A stretch of 64,000 nt of DNA from Reyranella sp. (lineage in GTDB: Bacteria; Pseudomonadota; Alphaproteobacteria; Reyranellales; Reyranellaceae), in contig NZ_SCUT01000048.1 of NCBI RefSeq assembly GCF_004297265.1, positions 62,001-126,000 on the forward strand, in the 5' to 3' direction. Below are positions 1 through 8,809 of the stretch, piece after piece (the stretch's first letter is position 1; each line of letters opens with the position of its first letter). The notes beneath the pieces are model-generated. The model had not been told where the DNA came from and ran no database searches. It saw only the letters and a program-made list of their open reading frames with translations. The position numbers and the translations under genes were made by a program.

Positions 1-790
1 ACATGAGGTAGCCCACGATGACCGAGCCGATCATCTGCGTGTAGTTGAACGGCGCCACGAAGTTTGCCGAGGCATAAGTCATGGCCTTGGCGACGCAATA
101 ATGGCCCAGTGCGCCCAACGCCCCCAGCGAGCAGAGCAGTGCCCAGTCGGCCCAGCCCGTCGGCGTCTTCCAGTGGAAAGGCAGCCAGATCGACATGATG
201 ATCGCGCCCAGCAGCACGCTGTAGAAAATCGACGTGGCGGGCGCGTCGATGCCCGCAAGACGACGGATCAGGATCTGGTACATGGCGTAGCAAACGGCGC
301 TGCCCAACAGCAGCAGCGACTGCCATTGGAACACGGCGCTGCCCGGCCGGATCACGATCAGGACGCCGGCGAAGCCGACGACGACGGCGGCCATCCGGAA
401 GAACGTGATGCGCTCGCCCAGCAGCGGCCAGGCGAGCAATACGACCGCAAGCGGTGCCACGAAGGTGACGGCGATCGCCTCGGCGACCGGAATGGATTTC
501 ACCGCCGAGAAGAAGAACAGCGTCGACAGCATCATCATCACCGAGCTGACGAACTGAGTGCCGATGCGGCGCGTGCGCAGCAGTCCGAGCCCCATGCGCG
601 GCATGAAAACCGCGGCCACCAGAACCAGATGCAGGATGATCCGGAACCAGACGATCTCCTGCGGGTCGTAGGTTGCGGCCAGCAGCTTCACCAGTCCGTT
701 CATGATCGGAAACAACGCGCAGGCCGTGCACATGAAGAGCACGCCCAGCAATGGCCGTGACGACCGACCGGGCGCCTGGATCTCGGCCAT
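1..790 (-). CDS. EamA/DMT-family permease, C-terminus beyond the window
   Basis: Translating the complement from the ATG at 788-790 gives 263 uninterrupted codons running off the window edge. The product is very hydrophobic, with the repeated five-helix EamA pattern (for example VAEAIAVTFVAPLAVVLL and later ALGHYCVAKAMTYASANFVAPF). EamA permeases are about 290-300 residues with ten membrane segments, so most of the gene is present. They move small metabolites across the inner membrane; the substrate cannot be read from sequence. A GAGG lies about seven bases before the ATG. The start is 8 bp after the stop of the NicO permease gene, so it is probably the last member of that operon. Confidence 0.85.
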   Translation of the reverse strand, partial: MAEIQAPGRSSRPLLGVLFMCTACALFPIMNGLVKLLAATYDPQEIVWFRIILHLVLVAAVFMPRMGLGLLRTRRIGTQFVSSVMMMLSTLFFFSAVKSIPVAEAIAVTFVAPLAVVLLAWPLLGERITFFRMAAVVVGFAGVLIVIRPGSAVFQWQSLLLLGSAVCYAMYQILIRRLAGIDAPATSIFYSVLLGAIIMSIWLPFHWKTPTGWADWALLCSLGALGALGHYCVAKAMTYASANFVAPFNYTQMIGSVIVGYLM

Positions 791-798
791 TCCGGGCC

Positions 799-1722
799 TC
801 AGCGCAGGAAGCGTTCGAGCGAGCCCAGCAGCAGGGTGCCGCCCGTCGCGATCACGATCAGCGAGGCGGCGATGGCGGTGAAACGCCCGATCTCCTGTGA
901 GCGCCCCTCGGCGATGATCAGCCGGTGCGCCACCATCGAGGCCATGCCGATGGCGGCGAGCGTGATTGCCATGCCGAGCGCAATGGAGATGACGCCAACC
1001 ACGCCCGCCCACAGGACATCGAGCGCGATCGACAGCAGGATGATGATCAGCGCGCCGGCACAGGGTGCGATGCCGGCTGCCGTCAGCAACAGCCACCCTG
1101 CGATCGTGCGCTGCGGCGGCTCGTGGTCATGGTGATGATGATGGCTGTGATCATGTGCATGGCCATGCCCGTGGTCGTGATCACCGTGCGGATGTTCGTG
1201 CAAGCGGCCAGTGATGCCGGCCCAGAGCCGCCAGAAGCCGACCAGCACGATCAGCGTATAGGAGACGATCTCGACGTTGCGCACTTCGCGCAAGGCACCC
1301 AACAGACCTACGGTCGAGGAGAGTTTCAACGCGCCCGCCAGCAGCAGCGCCGCCAAGGTGTGGGTGAAGGCGATCCAGCCGCCGGCGAAGATGCCCTCGA
1401 TCCAGGCGCGCGGGCGGCTGCTGTCGAGGAAATAGGCCACCACGACGGCCTTGCCGTGGCCCGGGCCAAGCGTGTGCACGACGCCGTAGCCGAAGCAGAC
1501 CGTGACCAGGGTCCACAGCGCGAGCGACCCCGTGCCCGACTGCACGTCGCGCAACGAAGTCGACAGGACCTGGTTTATGCGACGCTGGTAGTCGGCCGAA
1601 TAGCGCGCCAGTTCGGCGACGCCGTCGCTGAATACAAGCGCGCCGCCGAGAGCGACGAGCAGAAGAAGCCCCACCCACAGGAAGGGCGAACGGAGAGCGG
1701 AAGTTTTCACGAAAGCTGGCAT
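799..1722 (-). CDS. NicO-family nickel/cobalt permease (RcnA-like)
   Basis: A 307-residue membrane protein with about six hydrophobic segments and, near residues 174-204, a cytosolic-type loop packed with His and Asp (HDHGHGHAHDHSHHHHHDHE). This loop and the HTLGPGHGKAVVVAYFL motif around residue 85 are hallmarks of the NicO superfamily (COG2215), whose characterised members such as RcnA export Ni2+ or Co2+. Its start lies inside the preceding DUF1007 gene (16-bp overlap), so the two are translationally coupled. No ATPase is nearby, although COG2215/COG3683 are labelled as ABC components in older databases. Metal and direction of transport are inferred, not shown. Confidence 0.88.
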   Translation of the reverse strand: MPAFVKTSALRSPFLWVGLLLLVALGGALVFSDGVAELARYSADYQRRINQVLSTSLRDVQSGTGSLALWTLVTVCFGYGVVHTLGPGHGKAVVVAYFLDSSRPRAWIEGIFAGGWIAFTHTLAALLLAGALKLSSTVGLLGALREVRNVEIVSYTLIVLVGFWRLWAGITGRLHEHPHGDHDHGHGHAHDHSHHHHHDHEPPQRTIAGWLLLTAAGIAPCAGALIIILLSIALDVLWAGVVGVISIALGMAITLAAIGMASMVAHRLIIAEGRSQEIGRFTAIAASLIVIATGGTLLLGSLERFLR

Positions 1723-2381
1723 GTGACCACATCGGCAAAAACGGGATAGCCGCGCACGAACTCGGCCTTATGGGTCGGGTGCTTGCCCAGGGTGCAACCG
1801 GCCGGGACCGAGGCCTTGTCGACCTCGATGCGGATGAAATCCTCTGGATCGTAGGTCGCGATCGACACGAGCTTGGACGGCTGGGGTAGCGCGAAACGCA
1901 TGACGTAGACGAGATTGCGCGGTCCCTGCTTGCGCGGTGCTCCCGGCGCGTCGGCCCGCTTGTTGGTCGGCATCGGCATCCCGGCATTGTCGCCGGCGTT
2001 GCGGTCCCATTCCGGCGGAATAAAGCTCGCCGGATCGTCGATGCGGGCGGAGAATTGCGGCGCCTTGGGCGGCCGGAAGTCCTTGGCGCCGGTATTGATC
2101 CAACTCAGGTACCCGTACTTTCCGAGCTCAGGCATCATCTCGTCGGCCAGCAGCTTGGTTTCCCGCGCCGAGACCTTGCCGTTCTTATCCTCGTCGATCA
2201 GCGGGATCTCGACCTCGCTGGAGAAGGGATCGAACCGCCATTCGATCTCGACATGGGTGTATTTCCCGTCCTTGGCGACCATGCGCACGACCTGCTGCAC
2301 GACGATGTGCGGATGGGCGAGCACCGCCGCCGGCGCGAGCAGCGTCAGGGCGGCCAGGAGCGGAGCGAGCAGCCGCTTCAT
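1707..2381 (-). CDS. DUF1007 periplasmic protein with an EF-hand-type loop
   Basis: 224 residues. Residues 1-22 are a signal peptide (LLAPLLAALTLLAPAAVLA), and cleavage would leave a mature N-terminus starting HPHI, a possible metal-binding end. Residues 63-74 read DEDKNGKVSARE, which fits the canonical 12-residue EF-hand loop (D at 1 and 3, N at 5, G at 6, hydrophobic at 8, S at 9, E at 12). DUF1007 (COG3683) proteins commonly accompany NicO permeases. The ATG overlaps the thioesterase stop (ATGA), and the 3' end overlaps the NicO start. A periplasmic metal donor or acceptor for the permease is the natural inference; no biochemical role is established by the sequence. Confidence 0.85.
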   Translation of the reverse strand: MKRLLAPLLAALTLLAPAAVLAHPHIVVQQVVRMVAKDGKYTHVEIEWRFDPFSSEVEIPLIDEDKNGKVSARETKLLADEMMPELGKYGYLSWINTGAKDFRPPKAPQFSARIDDPASFIPPEWDRNAGDNAGMPMPTNKRADAPGAPRKQGPRNLVYVMRFALPQPSKLVSIATYDPEDFIRIEVDKASVPAGCTLGKHPTHKAEFVRGYPVFADVVTCQLS

Positions 2382-2764
2382 GCGGGATCCTGGTGCGGAA
2401 CGGCGCGCGGCTTGCCCTCGTCGTCGATCGCCACGAACACGAAGGTACCGTGGGTGACGCGCAGGTCGGTTTCCTCATGGCGGCGCTGGACCACAGTCTC
2501 GAGCCCGATGGTGATCGACGTCCGGCCGACTTTCACGACATCCCCATAGATCGACACCATGTCTCCCACCTTGATCGGCTGGACGAAGGTCATGGCCGTG
2601 ATCGCCACCGTGGCCACCCGCCCCTTCGCCACCCGGGCCGCGAGCGAACCGCCCGCGATATCCATCTGGCTCAGCACCCAGCCGCCAAAAATGTCGCCAT
2701 TTCCGTTCATGTCGGCGGGCTGCGGAACGGTCCTTACGATGGGATCGCGGCGACTTTCGGACAT
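2378..2764 (-). CDS. Hotdog-fold acyl-CoA thioesterase (YciA-like)
   Basis: Encodes 128 residues from the ATG at 2764. This start is preferred over the one 30 bases upstream because GAGGAA sits about six bases before it. The sequence NMNGDIFGGWVLSQMD-type motif (residues about 19-36), followed by FVQPIKVGDMVSIYGDVVKVGRTSITI, is typical of YciA/ACOT-type single-hotdog thioesterases, which hydrolyse acyl-CoA to free acid and CoA in the cytosol. Length matches the family (130-140). It heads the minus-strand operon thioesterase-DUF1007-NicO-EamA through an ATGA overlap; there is no obvious functional link between a thioesterase and metal transport. It diverges from parE. Confidence 0.88.
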   Translation of the reverse strand: MSESRRDPIVRTVPQPADMNGNGDIFGGWVLSQMDIAGGSLAARVAKGRVATVAITAMTFVQPIKVGDMVSIYGDVVKVGRTSITIGLETVVQRRHEETDLRVTHGTFVFVAIDDEGKPRAVPHQDPA

Positions 2765-2873
2765 CAATTCCTCACCGGATGTGGTTGCTTTCACGCGGTT
2801 TTGCTACCATACCCATGCCGGACCGGCCACCCAGCGATCCCCTCGCGCGGCCGCGGAAAGACAAGAAGCAGGC

Positions 2874-4883
2874 ATGGCACGAAACGGCGATCTCTTCGAT
2901 CGGTCTGGCGGCGGCAAGCGTGCCGCGGGACCGAAGGAAAATTCCTACACGGCCCATGACATCGAGGTGCTGGAGGGACTCGAGCCCGTCCGCAAGCGCC
3001 CCGGCATGTATATCGGCGGCACCGATGAACGGGCCATGCATCATCTCGTGGCCGAGATCCTCGACAATTCCATGGACGAGGCCGTCGCCGGCCATGCCGA
3101 CACGATCTGGCTGGAGATGCTGCCGGGCAACTACGTCTCGGTGCGCGACAACGGCCGCGGCATGCCGGTCGACCCGCATCCGAAATTCAAGAACAAGTCG
3201 GCTCTGGAGGTGATCCTCACCACGCTGCATGCGGGCGGCAAGTTCAACAGCAAGGTATACGCCACCTCGGGCGGCCTCCATGGCGTCGGCGCCTCCGTCG
3301 TGAACGCGCTCTCGGACGATCTCGTCGTCGAGGTTGCCCGCGACCGCCAGGCCTGGACGCAGAGCTTCTCGCGCGGCCTTCCTGTTTCCAAGCTGAAGCC
3401 GGCCGGCCCCGCCCCCAACCGGCGCGGCACGATTGTCACCTTCCATCCCGATCCCGAGATCTTCGGCAAGCAGCAGTTCGTGCCCGAGCGTCTCTACCGA
3501 ATGGTGCGCTCCAAGGCCTACCTGTTCCGGGGCGTCGAGATCCGCTGGAAGTGCGACAAGTCGCTGCTCAAGAGCGGCGGGATTCCCGAAGAGGAAACCT
3601 TCCACTTTCCCAACGGCCTGAAGGACTACATCACCTCCGAAATTGGCCAGCGGCCGACGGTCGTGCCGCAACCCTTTGCGGGCGAGGCCAAAAACGACGG
3701 CAACGGCAAGGTGGAATGGGCCGTGTGGTGGCCGAACGACGAGGAAGGCTTCGTCCGCTCCTACTGCAACACCGTGCCCACCTCCGAAGGCGGCACGCAC
3801 GAATCGGGCTTCCGAAGCGCGCTGGTTCGCGGCCTCAAGCGCTATGCCGAGTTGACCGGCAACCGCAAGGGCTCCGTCATCACGGCCGATGACGTGATCG
3901 ACGGCTCCGCCGCCCTCGTCTCGGTCTTCATCGAGCAGCCGCAGTTCCAGGGCCAGACCAAGGAAAGGCTGGTCAGCGTCGAGGCGACCAAGCTTGTCGA
4001 GACGATCGTCGGCGACAATTTCGAGCACTGGCTGATCGGCGACAAGGAAGCTGGCAACGTCCTGCTGGAGCATGTTGTCGCCAAGGCCGAGGAGCGTCTG
4101 CGGCGAAGGCAGGACCGCGAGCAGCAGCGCAAGACCGCGACGCGCAAGCTTCGCCTGCCGGGCAAGCTCGCCGACTGTTCCAGTTCCGCCTCGATCGGCA
4201 CCGAGATCTTCCTGGTCGAGGGCGATTCGGCCGGTGGTTCGGCCAAGGCGGCGCGCAACCGCGAGACCCAGGCCATCCTGCCCCTGCGCGGCAAGATCCT
4301 GAACGTGGCCAGCGCCAGCTCTGAGAAGATGCGTGAGAACCAGGAGATCCAGGACCTGATCCAGGCGCTGGGTTGCGGTGCGGGCGCCCACTACAACGAC
4401 GACCGCCTGCGCTACGAGCGGGTCATCATCATGACCGACGCCGACGTGGACGGCGCACACATCGCCTCGCTGTTGATGACGTTCTTCTATCGCGAGATGC
4501 CGAAGCTGATCGAGAACGGGCACCTGTTCCTGGCGCAGCCGCCGCTCTACCGCATCAGCAAGGGTGGCCGAACCGAGTATGCCCAGGACGATGCCCAGAA
4601 GGACGAGCTGGTCCGGACGGTGTTCAACGGCAAGGCCGACATCACGCGCTTCAAGGGGCTGGGCGAGATGCAGTCCGTGCATCTGCGCGAAACCACAATG
4701 GATCCGTCCAAACGCGTCCTCCTGAAGGTCGACGTGCCGTTGATCACCGGAACCGAACCGGATGCTCGAACGGAGGACATGCGGACCCGGACCCTCGTCG
4801 AGGACCTGATGGGCCGCAAGCCGGAGAAGCGCTACGCCTTCATCCAGGAGAACGCCCGCTTCGCCCGTGACCTCGACGTGTGA
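2874..4883 (+). CDS. parE: DNA topoisomerase IV subunit B
   Basis: 669 residues from the ATG at 2874. The GHKL ATPase domain carries the EILDNSMDEAV motif (residues 61-71) and GMYIGG at 44-49. The Toprim domain carries EGDSAGGSAK, PLRGKILNV and DADVDGAHI. The C-terminus (GRKPEKRYAFIQENARFARDLDV type ending) and the overall length fit alphaproteobacterial ParE rather than the longer GyrB (about 800). ParE with ParC forms topoisomerase IV, which decatenates daughter chromosomes. An open frame extends upstream over the divergent thioesterase promoter region, but that part has no conserved sequence. parC is not in this window. Confidence 0.95.
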   Translation: MARNGDLFDRSGGGKRAAGPKENSYTAHDIEVLEGLEPVRKRPGMYIGGTDERAMHHLVAEILDNSMDEAVAGHADTIWLEMLPGNYVSVRDNGRGMPVDPHPKFKNKSALEVILTTLHAGGKFNSKVYATSGGLHGVGASVVNALSDDLVVEVARDRQAWTQSFSRGLPVSKLKPAGPAPNRRGTIVTFHPDPEIFGKQQFVPERLYRMVRSKAYLFRGVEIRWKCDKSLLKSGGIPEEETFHFPNGLKDYITSEIGQRPTVVPQPFAGEAKNDGNGKVEWAVWWPNDEEGFVRSYCNTVPTSEGGTHESGFRSALVRGLKRYAELTGNRKGSVITADDVIDGSAALVSVFIEQPQFQGQTKERLVSVEATKLVETIVGDNFEHWLIGDKEAGNVLLEHVVAKAEERLRRRQDREQQRKTATRKLRLPGKLADCSSSASIGTEIFLVEGDSAGGSAKAARNRETQAILPLRGKILNVASASSEKMRENQEIQDLIQALGCGAGAHYNDDRLRYERVIIMTDADVDGAHIASLLMTFFYREMPKLIENGHLFLAQPPLYRISKGGRTEYAQDDAQKDELVRTVFNGKADITRFKGLGEMQSVHLRETTMDPSKRVLLKVDVPLITGTEPDARTEDMRTRTLVEDLMGRKPEKRYAFIQENARFARDLDV

Positions 4884-4986
4884 ACCGGCTTGCTCCAGTC
4901 TGACGGGCCGCACTCAGAAATGTGACATCCCGGGAGACGTTTCCCGGGCGTATGATAGGCGGATAATCCGCGGAGGAGTTTGCCCA

Positions 4987-5556
4987 ATGCGTTTCAGGTC
5001 CAGAATCGCCGCAGCCCTGCTGGCGGTCGCCGCCATTCCGGCCGCCGCTTACGCAGCCGTGATCGGCGGCACCTACTACGCGGTGCAGTACGACTACCGC
5101 GAATTCTTCGCCGCCACCGACGGCAAGAACTTCCAGGTGGTCCTCCAGGGAAATCCCTTCCCCGGCACCGACCCGGCCGTCGTGGCGCGTGACCTGCTGC
5201 CCATGATGCAGGCCGCCAAGCCGATGCCGCGGCTTACCTTCACCTACGAGACGCCTCCGGAGCCGCCCCGGCCTGACTACCGCCTCATGCTGGTCTTCGA
5301 CCCGGCGAACGATCTCAACAGCGATTCGGTCTGCAAGGGCACGGTACGCTTCAAGCCCGGCAAGCCCGGAATCTTCAACGTCTATGCCATCTACTGCCGT
5401 AACGACATGACGATGTCCGAGACCACCGCCTGGACTCCTGCGAGCAGCCCGACCGATCCGCGGATCGGCGAGCTGTTCCGTGAGCTGTTCATGGTGATCT
5501 TCTCCGACTCTCCGTCTCTTCGCCCTAACCAGGGCGGCAGCATGGGCCGCTTCTAG
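4987..5556 (+). CDS. Secreted protein of unknown function
   Basis: 189 residues, not recognised as a named family. A strong Shine-Dalgarno (GGAGGAG at 4972-4978) fixes the ATG at 4987. Residues 1-23 form a signal peptide (RIAAALLAVAAIPAAAYA), so the protein is probably periplasmic or outer-membrane associated. There are two cysteines in the mature part (in SVCKGT and IYCRND) that could form a disulfide, and a proline-rich patch (YETPPEPPRPDYR). Two small inverted repeats precede it: CCCGGGA/TCCCGGG at 4929-4948 and GCGGA/TCCGC at 4959-4971, the latter directly abutting the Shine-Dalgarno. It sits between parE and pyrD on the same strand. Confidence 0.75.
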   Translation: MRFRSRIAAALLAVAAIPAAAYAAVIGGTYYAVQYDYREFFAATDGKNFQVVLQGNPFPGTDPAVVARDLLPMMQAAKPMPRLTFTYETPPEPPRPDYRLMLVFDPANDLNSDSVCKGTVRFKPGKPGIFNVYAIYCRNDMTMSETTAWTPASSPTDPRIGELFRELFMVIFSDSPSLRPNQGGSMGRF

Positions 5557-5608
5557 CGCTCCCAGGCGCCCAAGCGCTCCACAGGGAACTTCTGCTAACC
5601 AGACGGCG

Positions 5609-6658
5609 ATGGCCGTCTGGTATTCCCTCCTCGATCTCGCCCTCTCTCGCCTCGACGCGGAAGCCGCCCACGGCTTGGCCATCCGCGCGCTGAAGACGGG
5701 CCTGCTACCGGGCGACCGGCGGGCCGACGCCGCCTCGCTGGCAACCGAGGTGTGGGGCCGTTCGCTGCCCAACCCGATCGGCCTGGCCGCGGGCTTCGAC
5801 AAGAACGCCGAGGTCGCCGACGCCATGCTGGCCCAGGGCTTCGGCCTGGTGGAAATCGGCAGCGTCACGCCGCGGCCGCAGGAGGGTAATCCGCGTCCCC
5901 GCCTGTTCCGGCTGCCGCAGGATCGCGGCGTCATCAACCGCATGGGTTTCCCGGGCCACGGGCTCGACGCCGCGCGCTCCCGCCTCGCCGCCCGTCCGCG
6001 CCGCGGTTTCGTCGGTGTCAATATCGGCGCCAACAAGGACAGCACCGACCGCGCCGCCGACTACGTTACGGGCTGCGTGGCATTGGCGCCCTATGCCGAC
6101 TATCTCGTCTGCAACGTCTCCTCGCCCAACACCCCGGGCCTGCGGAACCTGCAAGGCCGGACCGAGCTCGCAAGCCTGCTGAAGCGCGTGCAGGACGCGA
6201 TCGCCGCCAAGCCGGTGCCACTCGTGGTCAAGATCGCGCCCGACGCGACCAACGACGACCTCGACGACATCGTCTTCGTCTGCCGCGACCTGAAGCTCGA
6301 CGGCATCATCATCGGCAACACCACACTCTCCCGCCCGCCCTCGCTGAAGTCCGAGCGGCGCGGCGAGACCGGCGGTCTGTCCGGAGCGCCGCTTACCGCG
6401 CTGTCGACCGAGGTGCTGCGCAAGACCGCCCAGCGCGTCGAGCGGCAGTTCCCGCTGATCGGTTGCGGTGGAGTTGGGTCGGGCGCCGAGGCTTACGCCA
6501 AGATCCGTGCCGGTGCGACCCTGGTGCAGCTCTATTCGGCCATGGTCTACGAGGGCCCACCGCTCATCCGCCGCATCAAGGACGAATTGGCGGCGCTCCT
6601 CGCACGCGATGGCTTTGCATCGGTCGGCGATGCGGTCGGGGCCGATGTCCGGGGCTGA
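5609..6658 (+). CDS. pyrD: Dihydroorotate dehydrogenase (quinone), class 2
   Basis: 349 residues. Class 2 PyrD oxidises dihydroorotate to orotate on the inner membrane, passing electrons to quinone, in pyrimidine synthesis. Visible features are the N-terminal amphipathic helix region (residues 1-30), FMN-binding NPIGLAAGFDKNAE (55-67), the catalytic serine region NVSSPNTPGLR (169-179), KIAPDATNDD and the phosphate-binding GCGGVGSGAEAYAKIRAGA near the C-terminus. The serine (rather than cysteine) base and the length assign it to class 2. It lies 52 bp after the secreted-protein gene, on the same strand. Confidence 0.95.
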   Translation: MAVWYSLLDLALSRLDAEAAHGLAIRALKTGLLPGDRRADAASLATEVWGRSLPNPIGLAAGFDKNAEVADAMLAQGFGLVEIGSVTPRPQEGNPRPRLFRLPQDRGVINRMGFPGHGLDAARSRLAARPRRGFVGVNIGANKDSTDRAADYVTGCVALAPYADYLVCNVSSPNTPGLRNLQGRTELASLLKRVQDAIAAKPVPLVVKIAPDATNDDLDDIVFVCRDLKLDGIIIGNTTLSRPPSLKSERRGETGGLSGAPLTALSTEVLRKTAQRVERQFPLIGCGGVGSGAEAYAKIRAGATLVQLYSAMVYEGPPLIRRIKDELAALLARDGFASVGDAVGADVRG

Positions 6659-6738
6659 TCCCCGTCGCACCGCGAAAATCTAAACCGCAGACGCGGGACT
6701 AGCGAGGCCATACACTCCCGGCCAGGGAGATAATCGCT

Positions 6739-7644
6739 GTGCCGCTCTGGATACCGATCACCGTCGCTGCCGCTTTGTGCCAGAACATCCGCACAACGAT
6801 GCAGCAGAAGATCCGCGGCATCCTGAGCGTCGATGGCGCCAACTTCGTGCGCTACCTGTACGGTGCCCCGCTGGCGCTCGGCATGCTGGCTTTCCTGGTC
6901 TTCGTGACCGGCCGGCACGTGCCGTCTCTCTCGCTGCATTTCCTGCTGCTGGTGACAATTGCCGGCGTGGCACAGATCGTGGCCACATCGCTGATGATCC
7001 ACGCCTTCTCGCTCCGCAACTTCGCAGTCGGCACGGTCTATTCAAAGACCGAGACTGTGTTCGTCGCCCTGTTCGCGACCTTCATCGCCGGCGAGCCACT
7101 GAAACTCGGTGCCTGGGCCGGCATACTGGTCTGCCTGGGCGGCGTCGCGATCCTGAGCGTCCGGGGACGATTCTCCGACGTGCGCGGCGTGCTGGCCGAT
7201 CTCACGCACAAGGGTGCGCTCTACGGCATCCTCTCGGGCGCGATCTTCGCCATCGCTGCCGGCACGATCCGCGAGGCCTCGAAGCTGCTGCCCGAAGGCG
7301 ACTTCATGGTGCGTGGCATCACCGTGCTCGCCTGCATGAACACCATCCAGGTGATCCTGATGGCGCTCTACCTGTCGCGGCGCGACCGGCCGCAGCTCTC
7401 GAAGGTCTGGTTCAACTGGCGCTCGTCGATCTGGGTCGGCATCTTCAGTGTGCTGGGTTCGGCCGGATGGGCTCTCGCCATGACGCTCGAGAATGCCGCG
7501 CTGGTCCGTGCGGTCGGCCAGATCGAGCTGGTCTTTACCTTCATCTCCTCCCGCCTCGTCCTCAAGGAGCGGCCGTCCCTCGGCGAGTGGATCGGCAGCA
7601 TCCTGGTGGTCGGCGGCGTCATCCTCATCCTCGCAACCCGGTGA
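6739..7644 (+). CDS. EamA/DMT-family permease
   Basis: 301 residues starting at a GTG (6739) with AGGGAGA about nine bases upstream. About ten hydrophobic segments in two EamA repeats (FAVGTVYSKTETVFVALFATFIAGEPL closes the first, ALVRAVGQIELVFTFISSRLVLKE the second). Such permeases carry small metabolites across the inner membrane; substrate unknown. It is the first gene of a tight plus-strand run (4 bp to the next gene) with a CoA-transferase, a thiolase-like protein, a PhyH-family dioxygenase and an aldehyde dehydrogenase, so it may import or export the acid or aldehyde that operon handles. Confidence 0.88.
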   Translation: MPLWIPITVAAALCQNIRTTMQQKIRGILSVDGANFVRYLYGAPLALGMLAFLVFVTGRHVPSLSLHFLLLVTIAGVAQIVATSLMIHAFSLRNFAVGTVYSKTETVFVALFATFIAGEPLKLGAWAGILVCLGGVAILSVRGRFSDVRGVLADLTHKGALYGILSGAIFAIAAGTIREASKLLPEGDFMVRGITVLACMNTIQVILMALYLSRRDRPQLSKVWFNWRSSIWVGIFSVLGSAGWALAMTLENAALVRAVGQIELVFTFISSRLVLKERPSLGEWIGSILVVGGVILILATR

Positions 7645-7648
7645 CCCC

Positions 7649-8809
7649 ATGACAGACATGACGAGGCCGCTCCACGGCCTGCGCATCCTCGACTTCTCCA
7701 CCACCATCGCCGGCCCGCACTGCAGCCGGCTTCTGGCTGACATGGGCGCCGATGTCGTGAAGGTCGAATCGCCCGAAGGCGACCTGATGCGGTCGCGGCC
7801 GGTCCAGCGCGACGGGTTCAGCACGATGTTCGGCCAGCTCAATGCCGGCAAGAAGTCGATCGTGCTCGATCTCAAGAAGCCGGAAGCGGTCGCCGCGATC
7901 AAAAAGCTGGCGGCCACGGTCGACATCCTGGTCGAGAACTACCGGCCGGGCGTCATGAAGCGGCTGGGCCTCGACTATGCGGAGCTGTCCAAGGTGAACC
8001 CGCGGCTGATCTACTGCGCCATCTCGGGCTACGGCCAGACCGGTCCCGGCGCCGGCCGTCCCGCCTATGCGCCTGTCATCCATGCCTCGACCGGCTACGA
8101 CATGGCGCATCTGTTCTACCAGCAGGGCCGCCAGCGCCCCGACAATTGCGGGATCTTCGTCGCCGACTATGCCAGCGGCGCCTATGCGATGGGCGCCATC
8201 CTCGCGGCCGTCCACCAGCGCCATGCCACCGGCAAGGGCCAGATGGTCGACGTGTCGATGTTCGAGACGCTGGTCGGCATGCTGCTGGGCGAGGTGAACC
8301 GCGCGCAGTTCGATTTCGAGATGCCCTCGCGGCCCATGTACGGTCCGATCGAGGCCAGCGACGGCTATGTGATGCTGGCGACCGCCAGCGAGAAGACCTT
8401 CCAGGACATGGCGACCGCGGCCGGTCGCCGCGACTGGCTGACCGATCCGCGCTTCGAGAAGTACCAGGACCGGCGCATGAACTGGGGGCTGTTGGTCGAC
8501 GAACTCGAAGAGTGGTCGAAGACGCTGAGCGTGAAGGAGGTCGTGGCTGCGCTGGAAAAGCAGGGCGTCCCCTGCTCGCCCTATGTCACGGTCACCGAGG
8601 CGTTGCAGGACCCACAGGTCGAGCATCGCGGCTCGCTCTGCACCATCGAGGATGGCGGTGGCAGCTACAAGTCGCCCGCACCACCCTTCCGCTTCTCCGG
8701 CTCCCCGCTGCAGAGCGGTCCCAAGGTCGCGGCCCTCGGCGAAGACACCAAGACTATCCTGGCGCAGGCCGGCCTCACCCAATCCGAAATCGAGGCGCTC
8801 GTAAAATGA
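7649..8809 (+). CDS. Family III CoA-transferase (CaiB/BaiF)
   Basis: 386 residues from the ATG at 7649, which lies 4 bp after the EamA stop. It shows the CaiB/BaiF pattern: LRILDFSTTIAGPHCSRLLADMGADVVKVE at residues 11-40, NYRPGVMKRLGLDY around 97-110, SGYGQTGP around 126-133 and the probable catalytic aspartate D173 in GIFVADYASG. Family III enzymes move CoA between carboxylic acids without a free acyl-CoA ligase; members include formyl-CoA:oxalate, carnitine and racemase-type enzymes, so the substrate is open. The stop overlaps the next ATG (ATGA). The neighbours suggest it activates or deactivates the substrate of a short catabolic route. Confidence 0.9.
   Translation: MTDMTRPLHGLRILDFSTTIAGPHCSRLLADMGADVVKVESPEGDLMRSRPVQRDGFSTMFGQLNAGKKSIVLDLKKPEAVAAIKKLAATVDILVENYRPGVMKRLGLDYAELSKVNPRLIYCAISGYGQTGPGAGRPAYAPVIHASTGYDMAHLFYQQGRQRPDNCGIFVADYASGAYAMGAILAAVHQRHATGKGQMVDVSMFETLVGMLLGEVNRAQFDFEMPSRPMYGPIEASDGYVMLATASEKTFQDMATAAGRRDWLTDPRFEKYQDRRMNWGLLVDELEEWSKTLSVKEVVAALEKQGVPCSPYVTVTEALQDPQVEHRGSLCTIEDGGGSYKSPAPPFRFSGSPLQSGPKVAALGEDTKTILAQAGLTQSEIEALVK

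Noticed and set aside
101-760. 219-codon plus-strand open frame
   Set aside because: Shadow of the edge-truncated EamA gene, which is the hydrophobic minus-strand product.
2785-2810. Possible parE promoter (TTGCTT ... TACCAT)
   Set aside because: Spacer of 14 bases is too short for sigma-70, so no confident call.
2772-4913. 713-codon open frame antisense to parE
   Set aside because: High-GC shadow of parE; no family motif, and the plus strand carries the complete ParE signature set.
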